Source: Streptomyces erythrochromogenes (GTDB lineage: Bacteria; Actinomycetota; Actinomycetes; Streptomycetales; Streptomycetaceae). From it: a stretch of 64,000 nucleotides of DNA. The position numbers were made by a program, and so were the translations under genes. Below, one piece after another: positions 16,586 to 25,117 of this stretch. Location of the stretch: contig NZ_CP108036.1 of assembly GCF_036170895.1 (NCBI RefSeq), forward strand, positions 558,001-622,000, written 5' to 3'. Every line of letters begins with the position of its first letter. Position 1 is the stretch's first letter. The notes below the pieces were generated by a model. It did no database searches and had not been told where the DNA came from. It was given only the letters and a program-made list of their open reading frames with translations.

Positions 16586-18184
16586 ATGTCCCCACCAGGC
16601 CCCACAGCCCGCCGCCGGCGCCGCGCGGCAGTCCTCACCGCGGCGCTGGCCTGCTCGGCGCTGCTCACCGGGCCCGCGCCGGCCGTCGCCCACGGCACGC
16701 CCGCCGGGGCTCCCACACCCCCCTCGCCCTCACCCTCGGTGACGGTCCCGAAACTGGACTGGAGCCCGTGCAAGCCCGGCAGCCCATGGGACTGCGCCAC
16801 GGCGAAGGTGCCGCTCGACCACGCCGCCCCGGCGGGCCGCACCATCGATCTGGCGGTCGTCCGCCGCCTGGCCACCGAGCCGAGCAGGCGCATCGGCACC
16901 CTGTTCGTGAACCCCGGCGGCCCCGGCGGCCCCGGGACCGTGCAGGTGCCGCAGAACTACGACGCCTTCCCCAAGGACCTGCGGGAACGCTTCGACATCG
17001 TCAGCTGGGACCCGCGGGGGGTCGGCAACAGCACCGCCGTGAACTGCTTCGACACCACCGATCAGGCCGGTGCCTGGGCGGCCCGCCCGCCCGGCGGCTT
17101 CCCGGTGGGCGCCCAGGAGCGCACGGCGTGGATCGACGCGTACGAGGACCTCGGCCGCCTCTGCGAGAAGCGCGACCCGGACCTGCTGCGCCACGTCTCG
17201 ACCGCCGACACCGCCCGGGACCTCGACCTGCTCCGCCGGTCGGTGGGCGAAGGACAGTTGAACTACCTGGGCGTCTCCTACGGCACGATCCTCGGCGCCA
17301 CCTACGCCAACCTGTTCCCCGGCAGCGTCCGCGCCATGGTCCTCGACAGCAACATCTCCCCCCGGGCCTGGACCGACGGCGCGGGACAGGGCGAGTCCCG
17401 CACCACGACCTTCCTGCGCATGGGCTCGGACGTCACCGCCGCCGCCACCCTGGACCGGTTCCTCACCCTGTGCGGATCGGCGCCCGCGGCCCGCTGCCCC
17501 TTCTCGGCCGGCGGCCCCGAGGCCACCCGTGACAAGTTCGACCGGCTGATGCAGCGGCTGCGGGAGCGTCCGATCGGGCCGTGGACGTACGCCAGGACGG
17601 TCGCCGACACGGTCAACGGCCTCTACATCGTCGACCCCGGCTGGACGGCTCTCGCGGGCCGGCTCCAGGAGCTGTCACAGGGCCGGGAGCCCAAGCCCCC
17701 GGTGTACCCGCCGCCGCCCCCGGTGGACCGGCCGAACCCGTACCTGGGCGACGAGCAGGCGGCGGCCGTCTGGTGCGCCGACAGCCCGAACCCGCGCGAC
17801 CCGGCCGCGTACCACGCCCTGGAGGAGGACAGCGCCCGGCGGGCCGGCGACGCGGGACGCTTCTGGACGTGGGCGGCGGAGTCCTGTGCCACCTGGCCGG
17901 CCCGGGCCGCCGCCGGGTACGACGGCCCGTGGAACACGCCCACCGCCCGTCCGGTCCTGGTGATCGGAACCCGGTACGACCCCTCCACGCCCTACACCGG
18001 CGCCCAGGCCATGGCCGGTGAGCTGGCGAACGCCCGCCTGCTCACGAACGACGGGTACGGGCACACCGCGCTCTTCAACAACGGCAGCCGCTGCATCAGC
18101 GCGTACGAGAGCCGCTACTTCGTCGACGGGACGCTCCCGCCACCCGGCACGGTCTGCGACCCGGACCGGGTTCCCTTCTCCTGA
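16586..18184 (+). CDS. Secreted tripeptidyl aminopeptidase-type alpha/beta hydrolase
   Basis: Exported peptidase of the S33 family, like the tripeptidyl aminopeptidases of Streptomyces that trim N-terminal tripeptides. The 532-residue protein has a signal peptide with an Arg-rich n-region and A-H-A-type cleavage near residue 38. The oxyanion/cap region is VNPGGPGGPGT, the nucleophile elbow GVSYGT has Ser231, and the TAP-like C-terminal domain contains VLVIGTRYDPSTPY (Asp) and DGYGHTALF (His). ATG 16586 has GAGGAGG. A proline cluster near 375 (YPPPPPV) is a linker. No partner genes are evident. Confidence 0.92.
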   Translation: MSPPGPTARRRRRAAVLTAALACSALLTGPAPAVAHGTPAGAPTPPSPSPSVTVPKLDWSPCKPGSPWDCATAKVPLDHAAPAGRTIDLAVVRRLATEPSRRIGTLFVNPGGPGGPGTVQVPQNYDAFPKDLRERFDIVSWDPRGVGNSTAVNCFDTTDQAGAWAARPPGGFPVGAQERTAWIDAYEDLGRLCEKRDPDLLRHVSTADTARDLDLLRRSVGEGQLNYLGVSYGTILGATYANLFPGSVRAMVLDSNISPRAWTDGAGQGESRTTTFLRMGSDVTAAATLDRFLTLCGSAPAARCPFSAGGPEATRDKFDRLMQRLRERPIGPWTYARTVADTVNGLYIVDPGWTALAGRLQELSQGREPKPPVYPPPPPVDRPNPYLGDEQAAAVWCADSPNPRDPAAYHALEEDSARRAGDAGRFWTWAAESCATWPARAAAGYDGPWNTPTARPVLVIGTRYDPSTPYTGAQAMAGELANARLLTNDGYGHTALFNNGSRCISAYESRYFVDGTLPPPGTVCDPDRVPFS

Positions 18185-18210
18185 CGGATCTCTTCCAGCG
18201 ACGATCTCTT

Positions 18211-19788
18211 CTAGCTCAGAAGGGGGTTCGGCAGGGGGCGGTAGCGGGCGTCCGCGCCGTCGGCGCGGGTCCAGCGCAGCAGCAGGTTGGTCTTCGCGGG
18301 CAGGGCGGGAGCGGTGAGGAGCGCGGCGATCTCGGGGAGCCCGCGCAGGGCCTCGTAGCGCAGCAACTCCTCGCGTACGGCGGGCCACAGGAGCGGTGAG
18401 GCGTCCGGATACCGGTCGGCCAGGGTCCCCGCGATCTCCGACAGGTTGTTGACCACCAGGCAGTACACCAGGCGCTCCCAGGCGTCCGCGCGTGGCAGGT
18501 CCGGCAGGAGTTTGACCCCCTCCGCGTCCCGGAAGAGGGCCTGCACCGGCATGCCCGAAGCGTCGACCGCGATCACCGTGTTCTGGAGGTGGGCCTCCAG
18601 AACGACGCCGTGCCGGGCGAAGAGTTCGAGCACCGGAGGGACGACCTGGCGCAGGTACGCCCGCCACCACGCGAGGGGGTCGGTGGCGCCGGCCGGCGGG
18701 CTCCCGGGGTAGCCCTCGGCGAGCGCGGCGGCCAGCAGCGGGGTGGCCCCGGGCACGGTGTGGGCGCGCAGGCCGTCGCGAACCAGGACGGCGAGTTCCT
18801 CGAAGGCGAAGGCGGCGGTGCGGTAGCCGCGGTCGGCGAGCCAGGCCGCGTCCGAGCCGGTCCCGCGCAGTGCGGCGAATCCGGCCTCGACGGCCGCGTC
18901 GGTGCGGCGCAGCTTGAGCAGGTCGTGCCGCCACAGCCGGCGCACGTCGTTGGTGATCCGCACGTCGAGGCTGAACTTCACGAAGAGGTCGGCCGCCGGA
19001 TCCGGAACGTGGAGGGTCCGGATGGACGCGGTGGGCCAGGCGGGCCGCCGGCTCTCGCCGAGCCGCAGCAGCCGGCCGTCGGCGAACGCCTCGCGCAGCG
19101 CGGGCCGGTCGCCGACCAGGTCGAGCTGCCAGGGGTGGGCGGGCAGCAGCTCGTAGCCGGCGGGGGCGCGCGGCCCGTCGAGGAGGTCGGCGAGGGAGTC
19201 GACGGCCTCGGTGACGGCCCGCCCGCCCTCCTCGACGCTCTGGTCCTCGCGCAGCCCCAGGAAGACCAGCGGGAATCGGGCGTGCGCCTCGGGCGCGTAC
19301 GGCAGCCAGCTCCCGGCCGGCGCCCCGCCGCGGGCCTTGGGGGCGGGGTGGTGCGGGTGGCCCGTCACGAGGGACTGCTCGGAGAGCACGTACGGGTCCG
19401 CCGGGGGCTCGGCGGCGGCGCGGGCGGCCAGCAGTGCGACGAGCGCGTCGCGGCTGTCGGTGATCTCGACCGGGAGTTCGTCGTTGGTGACCCCGGTGAA
19501 CCGGCCGAGCTCGTCGGAGACGAGCTTGACCAGTTCGGTGTGGCTGAGCGGGTGCCAGCCGTTCGCCGTCCGCAGTTCCGGGTACACGGGCCGGCGGCCG
19601 CCGCGTACGCGGAGCAGCCGCCCGCTGCCCCGCAGCCGGTGCACGGCCGCCCCGGCGGGCTCGTGCACACCGGCGGGCTCGTCCGGCCCAACCGGCTCGG
19701 CCGCCTCCCTGAGCAGGCAGTTCAGGAGCGGGGCGGCGGCGTAGGCGTCTGCGACGGCGTTGAGGTCCACTGGTTCCATTCGGTCCAT
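18211..19788 (-). CDS. NRPS-independent siderophore synthetase (IucA/IucC family), first copy
   Basis: ATP-dependent ligase joining a carboxylate (citrate or succinyl group) to an amine or alcohol during siderophore assembly. The 525-residue product has GHPHHPAPKAR, the ATP/phosphate motif, near residue 145; LLPAHPWQLD; and the FhuF-like C-terminal part with HGVVLEAHLQNTVI and ALFRDAEGVKLL. It ends in YRPLPNPLLS, as usual. Starts at 19788 and 19779 (MDRMEP) are both possible; a TTG at 19845 is open but unlikely. It is divergent from a second synthetase of the same family, which suggests two successive condensations. Confidence 0.9.
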   Translation of the reverse strand: MDRMEPVDLNAVADAYAAAPLLNCLLREAAEPVGPDEPAGVHEPAGAAVHRLRGSGRLLRVRGGRRPVYPELRTANGWHPLSHTELVKLVSDELGRFTGVTNDELPVEITDSRDALVALLAARAAAEPPADPYVLSEQSLVTGHPHHPAPKARGGAPAGSWLPYAPEAHARFPLVFLGLREDQSVEEGGRAVTEAVDSLADLLDGPRAPAGYELLPAHPWQLDLVGDRPALREAFADGRLLRLGESRRPAWPTASIRTLHVPDPAADLFVKFSLDVRITNDVRRLWRHDLLKLRRTDAAVEAGFAALRGTGSDAAWLADRGYRTAAFAFEELAVLVRDGLRAHTVPGATPLLAAALAEGYPGSPPAGATDPLAWWRAYLRQVVPPVLELFARHGVVLEAHLQNTVIAVDASGMPVQALFRDAEGVKLLPDLPRADAWERLVYCLVVNNLSEIAGTLADRYPDASPLLWPAVREELLRYEALRGLPEIAALLTAPALPAKTNLLLRWTRADGADARYRPLPNPLLS

Positions 19789-19865
19789 CCGGTGGCCGGA
19801 GGCCCGCGAAGCGGAACCACCGGCCGTGATCGTCGGTATCCGCAATGATTACTTGATCATCCCGT

Positions 19866-19889
19866 GAAGCGACATTCGAAGTGACATTC
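19866..19889 (+). repeat. Tandem 12-bp direct repeat in the siderophore divergent promoter
   Basis: GAAGCGACATTC is followed at once by GAAGTGACATTC (one mismatch) and a partial third copy, CGAAG. It sits in the 118-bp gap between the divergent synthetase genes, just upstream of the second. It may be an activator or repressor array. I do not see a convincing DmdR/IdeR iron box (TTAGGTTAGGCTAACCTAA-like) here. Confidence 0.45.
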
Positions 19890-19906
19890 CGAAGGCGGAG
19901 CCCAGC

Positions 19907-21421
19907 ATGCCCATTCCCTCCTCCGCGGCCGAAGAAGCCGTCGCCGCCGGACTGGCCGCCGTACGGCCCGCGCTCGGGCCCTCGTACGCCGCCTCACTGG
20001 GCGGCGCACGGGCGGCCGTGCTCACCCGGTTGTGGCGGGCCCTGGCCTTCGAGCCCCTGCCGTGGGTCGTGGGCCGGGAGACAGCGCCGGTCGGTCTGGC
20101 GCTGCTGCTGGCGGGGGGAGGCCGGCTGGAGGGTCCGCCGCCGGACCCGTACGCGACGCGGCCGTACGTGGACGAGGTGCTGCTCGACGGCCGGGCCCAC
20201 CGCCATGCCGGACGACTCGTCAGGGCCCTGGGGATCCCGCACGGGGAGGATTTCGCCGCCGAGCTGGACGCCAGTACGGCCTCCCTCGCGCTCTCCCGCG
20301 CCGGGCAGCCGCCCGCCGGGCAGGACCGTGCGGCACGGGCCACCTGGGAGTGGGAGCAGCGCGTGGTCGACGGCCATCCGTACCACCCCAACTGCCGCTC
20401 CCGGCCCGGTTTCTCGGTCGCGGAGCAGCTGGCGTACGCGCCCGAGCACCGGCCGGTGGTGGAGCTCGGCCTGGTCTCCGTACGGGCCGAGGAGTGCCTG
20501 GTCACCGGCGACTGGCCGCAGGAGATGCGCGACGCCGGGCGGATCCTGGTCCCGGTGCACCCGTGGCAGGCGGCGCACGTGCTGAAGCACGAGCGCGTGC
20601 GGACCGGTTTCGCGGCACACCCGCTGATGGCCCTGCGGACGCTGGCTCCCGCCGACGGCGGCGCGCACGTGAAGACGGCGCTGAGCGCCCGGCTGACCTC
20701 CTCCGTCCGGGACATCTCGGTCTACTCCATCGAGACGGCGGCGGCCGTGTCCGCCTTCGCCCAGGGCCTGGCCGAACGGCTCGACGGGCGGCTGCACATC
20801 ACCCGCACCCTGGGCGCGGCGACCGCGCACAGCCCCGACCTCGCGGCCGTGCTGCGCGAGCCGCCCGAGGCGTACGCGGACGCCGCCGCCGGCGAGCGGG
20901 TGCTGCCGGTGGCGGCCCTGGCCTCCTACCCGCCGGCCCGATCGGCGGCCTGGCGGGCGCAGTTCGCCCGCCTCGCGCTGTCGGTGTGCCTGCGGGTGCT
21001 GGAGCTCGGGGTGGCGCTGGAGGCACACGGGCAGAACCTCCTGGTCGTCCTCTCCCCCGCCGGCGCGCCCGTGCGGCTGGTCTACCGCGACCTCGCCGAC
21101 ATCCGGATCAGCCCGGCCCGGCTGCGGGCGCACGGGCTGCCGGTGCCGCCGCTGTCGGGCCGGCTGGTCACGGACGACGTGGCCGTCCTGCGCCGCAAGC
21201 TGTTCGGGTCCCTGCTGACGGGGGCGCTCGGCGCCACGTCGGGCTCGTCCGCAGCCTTCGCCGAGGCGCTCGCGGAGGCGGCCGCCCTGCCGGCCACCGC
21301 CGACACCGAGGCCCTGCTGACGGGCCCGCTGCCCACGAAGGCGCTCACCCTCATGCGGCTGAGCCCGGGGGTCCCGGGCGACCAGTGGGCGGAACTGCCC
21401 AATCCGCTGGCCGGAGGGTGA
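19907..21421 (+). CDS. NRPS-independent siderophore synthetase (IucA/IucC family), second copy
   Basis: Second NIS ligase, 504 residues. Motifs: GHPYHPNCRSRPGF near residue 150, where the Lys usual in HPxHPxxK is Arg; LVPVHPWQAAHV; VKTALSARLTSSVRDIS; EAHGQNLLVVL and YRDLADIRIS near the C-terminus; final ELPNPLAGG. ATG 19907 has GGCGGAG ten bases ahead. Together with the divergent copy it could build a citrate-based siderophore, but no lysine or ornithine hydroxylase, decarboxylase, exporter or receptor is encoded nearby, so precursors and transport must come from elsewhere. Confidence 0.9.
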   Translation: MPIPSSAAEEAVAAGLAAVRPALGPSYAASLGGARAAVLTRLWRALAFEPLPWVVGRETAPVGLALLLAGGGRLEGPPPDPYATRPYVDEVLLDGRAHRHAGRLVRALGIPHGEDFAAELDASTASLALSRAGQPPAGQDRAARATWEWEQRVVDGHPYHPNCRSRPGFSVAEQLAYAPEHRPVVELGLVSVRAEECLVTGDWPQEMRDAGRILVPVHPWQAAHVLKHERVRTGFAAHPLMALRTLAPADGGAHVKTALSARLTSSVRDISVYSIETAAAVSAFAQGLAERLDGRLHITRTLGAATAHSPDLAAVLREPPEAYADAAAGERVLPVAALASYPPARSAAWRAQFARLALSVCLRVLELGVALEAHGQNLLVVLSPAGAPVRLVYRDLADIRISPARLRAHGLPVPPLSGRLVTDDVAVLRRKLFGSLLTGALGATSGSSAAFAEALAEAAALPATADTEALLTGPLPTKALTLMRLSPGVPGDQWAELPNPLAGG

Positions 21422-21454
21422 TCCGGGGCCCCGGGCGGGCTACTGTTCAGGGGC

Positions 21455-22108
21455 ATGACAGCTTCCTCGTACCTGCACTCCGTACGGGCGTCCTACGACG
21501 CCGTCGCCGTCGACTACGCGCGGCTGCTCGGCACGGAACTGGCCGGGAAGCCGCTGGACAGAGCCGTGCTGGCCGCCTTCGCCGAGTGCGTGCGCGGGGA
21601 GGAGGGCGGCGCCGGCCGGGCGGTCGCCGACCTGGGCTGCGGCCCGGGCCGGGTGACGGCACACCTGGACGGGCTCGGTGTACGGGCCTTCGGGGTGGAC
21701 CTGTCCCCGGCGATGGTGGCGGTGGCCCGCCGGGCCTACCGGGGGCTGCGGTTCGAGGTGGGGTCGATGGCCGCGCTGGACGTGGCGGACGGGGTGCTGG
21801 GCGGGGTCCTCGCCTGGTACTCCACCGTCCACACGCCGCCCTCGGAACTGCCCGGGGTGTTCCGGGAGTTCGCCCGCGTACTGGCGCCGGGCGGTCACGC
21901 CCTGATCGCCTTCGAAGCGGGCGACGAACGCGTCCGGCTGGAGCACGCGTACGGGCACCCCGTCGACCTCGACCTCTACCGGATCCCGCCCGACCGGCTC
22001 GCCGCCCTGCTGGCCGGCGCCGGCCTGACCGAGGTGGCCCGCCTCCTCCGCGAGCCGACCCCCCGAGAAACCGCCCCGCAGGCCTTCCTGCTGGCCCGCA
22101 AGGGGTAG
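21455..22108 (+). CDS. Class I SAM-dependent methyltransferase
   Basis: Transfers a methyl group from S-adenosylmethionine to an unknown acceptor. The 217-residue product has motif I VADLGCGPGRVTAHLD near residue 57, GVDLSPAMVAVARR, the motif III-like GVLAWYSTVH, and VLAPGGHALIAFEAG. It lies 33 bp behind the second siderophore synthetase on the same strand and may be co-transcribed, but a tailoring role in that pathway is only a guess; the sequence type is the generic Streptomyces small-molecule methyltransferase. It ends LLARKG. Confidence 0.85.
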   Translation: MTASSYLHSVRASYDAVAVDYARLLGTELAGKPLDRAVLAAFAECVRGEEGGAGRAVADLGCGPGRVTAHLDGLGVRAFGVDLSPAMVAVARRAYRGLRFEVGSMAALDVADGVLGGVLAWYSTVHTPPSELPGVFREFARVLAPGGHALIAFEAGDERVRLEHAYGHPVDLDLYRIPPDRLAALLAGAGLTEVARLLREPTPRETAPQAFLLARKG

Positions 22109-22199
22109 GGGGTCCCTTCCGGACCTTCTCCGACCCGCCGCGGCCGAAATCCGTTGGCGGGCGGGCGGAGGCGCGGGCGATCACGGGCTGCCGCCGTTC

Positions 22200-22755
22200 C
22201 CTGCCCGGGACGGCGGCGCTTTCGTGTCGCGCTGCCGCCCGGAGGGACCGCCTGGCCGGACCGCGCACGGCGGGCCCGCCGGCTGCGGGCGGACCTCGCG
22301 GGGCCCGGGTCGCCCTGGACGCGGGGCGGGTGCTGGAGACCGTGAGCGCGGGCGAGTACGCGGTCCTCTTCGCAGGCGGGCAGCGGCTGGTCCTGCGGCC
22401 GGTGGAGGATTCCGACAAGGCCGAGCGGCGGCTGTTGATGTGGTGTACGCGGGCTGCGTCTACGCGGCGCAGGGGCACAGCCCGGGCAGCTCGTACGTCG
22501 TAGGGCGGTCCCCGGACGGCGAGGTGCTGTGGGAGCACCGCGCCGACCACTGCGCGACGGCGCTGGACTCGGACGGCGAGACGGTCTGCGTGACGGTCAA
22601 CTCCGGAGCCCTGACGGCCCTGGACGCCGCGACGGGCGCGGTGCTGCGGCGGACCGCCCTCGCCGTCGGCGGCCCTGTCCTGGAGTACGGGCGACCGGCC
22701 GCAGCAGTGGTGCTGTTCGGCGACGAGCCGCGGGTCACGGGCGGCAGCGGGCCGG
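22200..22755 (+). pseudogene. Broken beta-propeller (WD40/PQQ-like) gene fragment
   Basis: Two reading frames complement each other. One reads ALDAGRVLETVSAGEYAVLF, then AGGQRLVLRPVEDSDKAERRL, up to about 22435. After a missing base at 22435-22437 the next frame continues DVVYAGCVYAAQGHSPGSSY and later ALDSDGETVCVTVNSGALTA, then fades near 22690. This pattern (repeated short beta blades, ALDAATG) is that of propeller proteins reading out quinoprotein or WD-like repeats. The upstream 80 codons may hold a further shift (WPDRARRARRLRADL). It is a remnant without a usable start. Confidence 0.6.
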
Positions 22756-22773
22756 CTCCGTACACTGATGGGC

Positions 22774-23172
22774 ATGGCATGCCGCATCAGTGAGCTGGTC
22801 CTGGACTGTGCCGAGCCCGAACGGCTCGCCGAGTTCTGGAGCAAGGTCCTCGGCTACGTCGAACTCGGACGCGAGGACGACGGGAGCATCGAGATCGGGC
22901 CGCCCGGCGCTGGCTTCGGCGGCCCGCAGCCCACGCTCGTCCTCAGCCCGAGCGACACCCCGCGGACCGGCAAACTCCGTCTGCACATCGACGTCAACGC
23001 CACCGATCGCGACCAGGCCGCCGAGCTGGAACGGCTGCTCGCACTCGGCGCCAGACCCGTCGACATCGGCCAGGACGGCACGGAGAACTGGCACGTCCTG
23101 GCCGACCCGGAGGGCAACGAGTTCTGCCTCCTCCACCGCCGCCTCCAGCCCCTCGGCCCGCCGGCACCCTGA
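22774..23172 (+). CDS. VOC-family (glyoxalase-like) protein
   Basis: A 132-residue single-chain vicinal-oxygen-chelate protein: ISELVLDCAEPERLAEFWSKVLGY at the start, LRLHIDVNATD in the middle and VLADPEGNEFCLLHRR at the end, with metal-ligand candidates in LHIDV and EFCLLH. The start chosen is ATG 22774, because TACACT at 22761-22766 lies seven bases before it, the usual spacing for a leaderless Streptomyces transcript. ATG 22768 is in frame but would sit upstream of the predicted transcription start. Function (dioxygenase, drug binding or isomerase) cannot be told. Confidence 0.85.
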   Translation: MACRISELVLDCAEPERLAEFWSKVLGYVELGREDDGSIEIGPPGAGFGGPQPTLVLSPSDTPRTGKLRLHIDVNATDRDQAAELERLLALGARPVDIGQDGTENWHVLADPEGNEFCLLHRRLQPLGPPAP

Positions 23173-23303
23173 CGCCGAGCGCCCTGCCGGGCGGCCCCGC
23201 GCACCCGTGGCCGGGGCCGCGCGCTGGTGGCGGTGGGCCGAGATCCTCGCAAGGCTGACGCGGCTCAGCGGCCGGGGCCCAACCGCCCCGCACCGGAGCG
23301 AGG

Positions 23304-23726
23304 ATGAGCCCCGTGAACCTTCAGCTGCACCTCGACCGCACGCTCGACGAGCTGGACCCACCGCGCTGGACGCCTCCGGCCGCCGACTCGACCTGTCTGG
23401 TGCACAAGGTGCACGGGCTGCGCCGCGCGCCCCTGGGCGAGCTGCGGCCGGCCGACCTGCTCACCCTCGTCACGCAGCGGGTGGCGCTCCCGTTCGTCCT
23501 TCCCCTCGCGGTGCGCCTGCTGGCCGAGGAGCCGCTGCTGGACGCCTACTTCTACGAGGGGGACCTGCTGCTCGCGACCGTCACGGTCCCCGCGGAGGCC
23601 TGGGCCGTGCTGCCGGAGCTGGAGGCGCGGCTGCGGGCCGTCGTCGCCGGTCTGCCCCGGACGGCGGTGGAGGAGCTGCCGGGTGGGGGCGCCGGGGAGC
23701 TGGAACGGTTCGCCGCGCGGGGCTGA
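23304..23726 (+). CDS. Contact-dependent inhibition immunity-like protein (CdiI_3 type)
   Basis: A 140-residue cytosolic protein. The pattern LDRTLDELDPPRWTPPAADS, then CLVHKVHGLRRAPLGELRPADLL, VTQRVALPFVLPLAVRLL and DAYFYEGDLL is that of proteins annotated as contact-dependent growth inhibition immunity proteins. These bind and neutralise a cognate toxin. No toxin, filament or Rhs gene is adjacent, so it is an orphan or a house-keeping variant. ATG 23304 has AGG directly before it and GTG 23313 has GAGGA at better spacing; either start is possible. Assignment is by remembered family pattern. Confidence 0.6.
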   Translation: MSPVNLQLHLDRTLDELDPPRWTPPAADSTCLVHKVHGLRRAPLGELRPADLLTLVTQRVALPFVLPLAVRLLAEEPLLDAYFYEGDLLLATVTVPAEAWAVLPELEARLRAVVAGLPRTAVEELPGGGAGELERFAARG

Positions 23727-23741
23727 TCGCGGGGTGCCGGG

Positions 23742-24935
23742 TCACCAGCGCAGGGGGAGCTGGGTCACGCCGCGCATCAGGGTGCCCGGCAGCCAGTCGC
23801 GCGGGCCCGCGTCCGGGTCCTCGGCCAGGTCGGGGAAACGTTCCAGCAGCGAGCGGATCGCGATGCGGCCCTCCATGCGGGCGAGCGGTGCGCCGAGGCA
23901 GTAGTGGATGCCGTGGCCGAACGCCAGGTGGCCCGGGCCGGTACGGCGGATGTCGAACACCTCGGGCCCGGGCCCGGCGAAGCGCGCCGGATCGCGGTCG
24001 GCCGCGGCGAGGGCGACCATGACGGAGGATCCGGTCGTGATGGGGACGCCGCCCAGCTCCAGATCGGTGTCGGCGAAGCGGTACGTGGCGTGCTGTACGG
24101 GGCCGTCGTAGCGCAGCATCTCCTCCACCGCGCCGTCGATCAGCCCGTCCGGGTCGGCGCGCAGCGCGGCGAGCTGGTCGGGGTGGTCGAGCAGGGCCCG
24201 TACCCCGTTGCCGATCAGATTGACGGTTGTCTCGTGGCCCGCGACCAGCAGCAGGAAGGCCATTCCGATCAGCTCGTCCGGGGAGAGCTGATCGCCGTCC
24301 TCGTCGCGGGTCCGGATCAGGGCGCTGAGCAGGTCGTCGCCCGGGTCCTGGGCCTTGGCGGCGACGAGTTCGGAGAGGTACGCGGTCATCTCCTCCAGGA
24401 CGCGGGGGTCCGCGCCGACGCCGTCGAGCGGGGCGACGATCTCGCCCGACCAGTAGCGGAAGCGGGCCCGGTCCAGGTCGGGGACGCCCAGCAGCTCGCA
24501 GATGAGGGTCATCGGCAGCGGTACGGCGAAGGTCCGGATCAGGTCGGCCCGGCGGCCGGGCAGGGCCTCCATCGCGTCCAGCAGCCCGTCGGCGATCTGC
24601 TGGACGCGGGGCCGCAGGGACTCGACCCGGCGGGTGGTGAACTCGCGGGCCACCAGGCGCCGCAGCCGGGTGTGGTGCGGCGGGTCGGTGTCCAGCATGT
24701 TGGTGGCGACGGCGTGGACCTGCGCGACCTCGAACAGCTCCGATCCGAGCCAGTTCTTCGACAGGGCGGGGTGGCTCAGGGCCTCCCTCGCCTCCTCGTG
24801 GCCGACGACCAGCCAGGCACGTTCGCCGCCCAGGACCAGCCGGTGGACAGGGCCGGTGGCGCGCAGGGCCTCGTAGAAGGGGTACGGGTCGGCGTTGAAC
24901 TCTTCGGCGTGCGCGGTGAGATCCACAAGACTCAT
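23742..24935 (-). CDS. Cytochrome P450 (bacterial class I)
   Basis: Heme monooxygenase of 397 residues. I-helix FLLLVAGHETTVNLIGNG (acid-alcohol pair E-T), ExxR in EEMLR, and heme loop FGHGIHYCLGAPLAR with the Cys ligand near residue 350. Electrons must come from a ferredoxin encoded elsewhere. ATG 24935 has no Shine-Dalgarno, but on the minus strand TACGCT lies exactly six bases before it, so a leaderless mRNA is likely. It is divergent from a flavin oxidase gene, with 182 bp between. It resembles CYP105/107-type enzymes; the substrate is unknown. Confidence 0.93.
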   Translation of the reverse strand: MSLVDLTAHAEEFNADPYPFYEALRATGPVHRLVLGGERAWLVVGHEEAREALSHPALSKNWLGSELFEVAQVHAVATNMLDTDPPHHTRLRRLVAREFTTRRVESLRPRVQQIADGLLDAMEALPGRRADLIRTFAVPLPMTLICELLGVPDLDRARFRYWSGEIVAPLDGVGADPRVLEEMTAYLSELVAAKAQDPGDDLLSALIRTRDEDGDQLSPDELIGMAFLLLVAGHETTVNLIGNGVRALLDHPDQLAALRADPDGLIDGAVEEMLRYDGPVQHATYRFADTDLELGGVPITTGSSVMVALAAADRDPARFAGPGPEVFDIRRTGPGHLAFGHGIHYCLGAPLARMEGRIAIRSLLERFPDLAEDPDAGPRDWLPGTLMRGVTQLPLRW

Positions 24936-25117
24936 GGGGGCAGCGTACGGCGGCGGGTTCGCCCGGCGGGGGATGGTCGCAGGGTTTCCACGAGGGCGAC
25001 CCGGTCTGCACATATGACGAGTCGAACCGTTTCCGCGATGAGCCGTTCGGGGGTCAACGCGGTGCGCGTGGGACCCGCCTGCACCGGGATCCGGACGGAC
25101 GGTGGCAGGAAGGAGGT

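Noticed and set aside
19789-19906. Iron box for the siderophore genes
   Set aside because: No sequence close to the DmdR/IdeR palindrome was found; only the direct repeats at 19866-19889 are reported.
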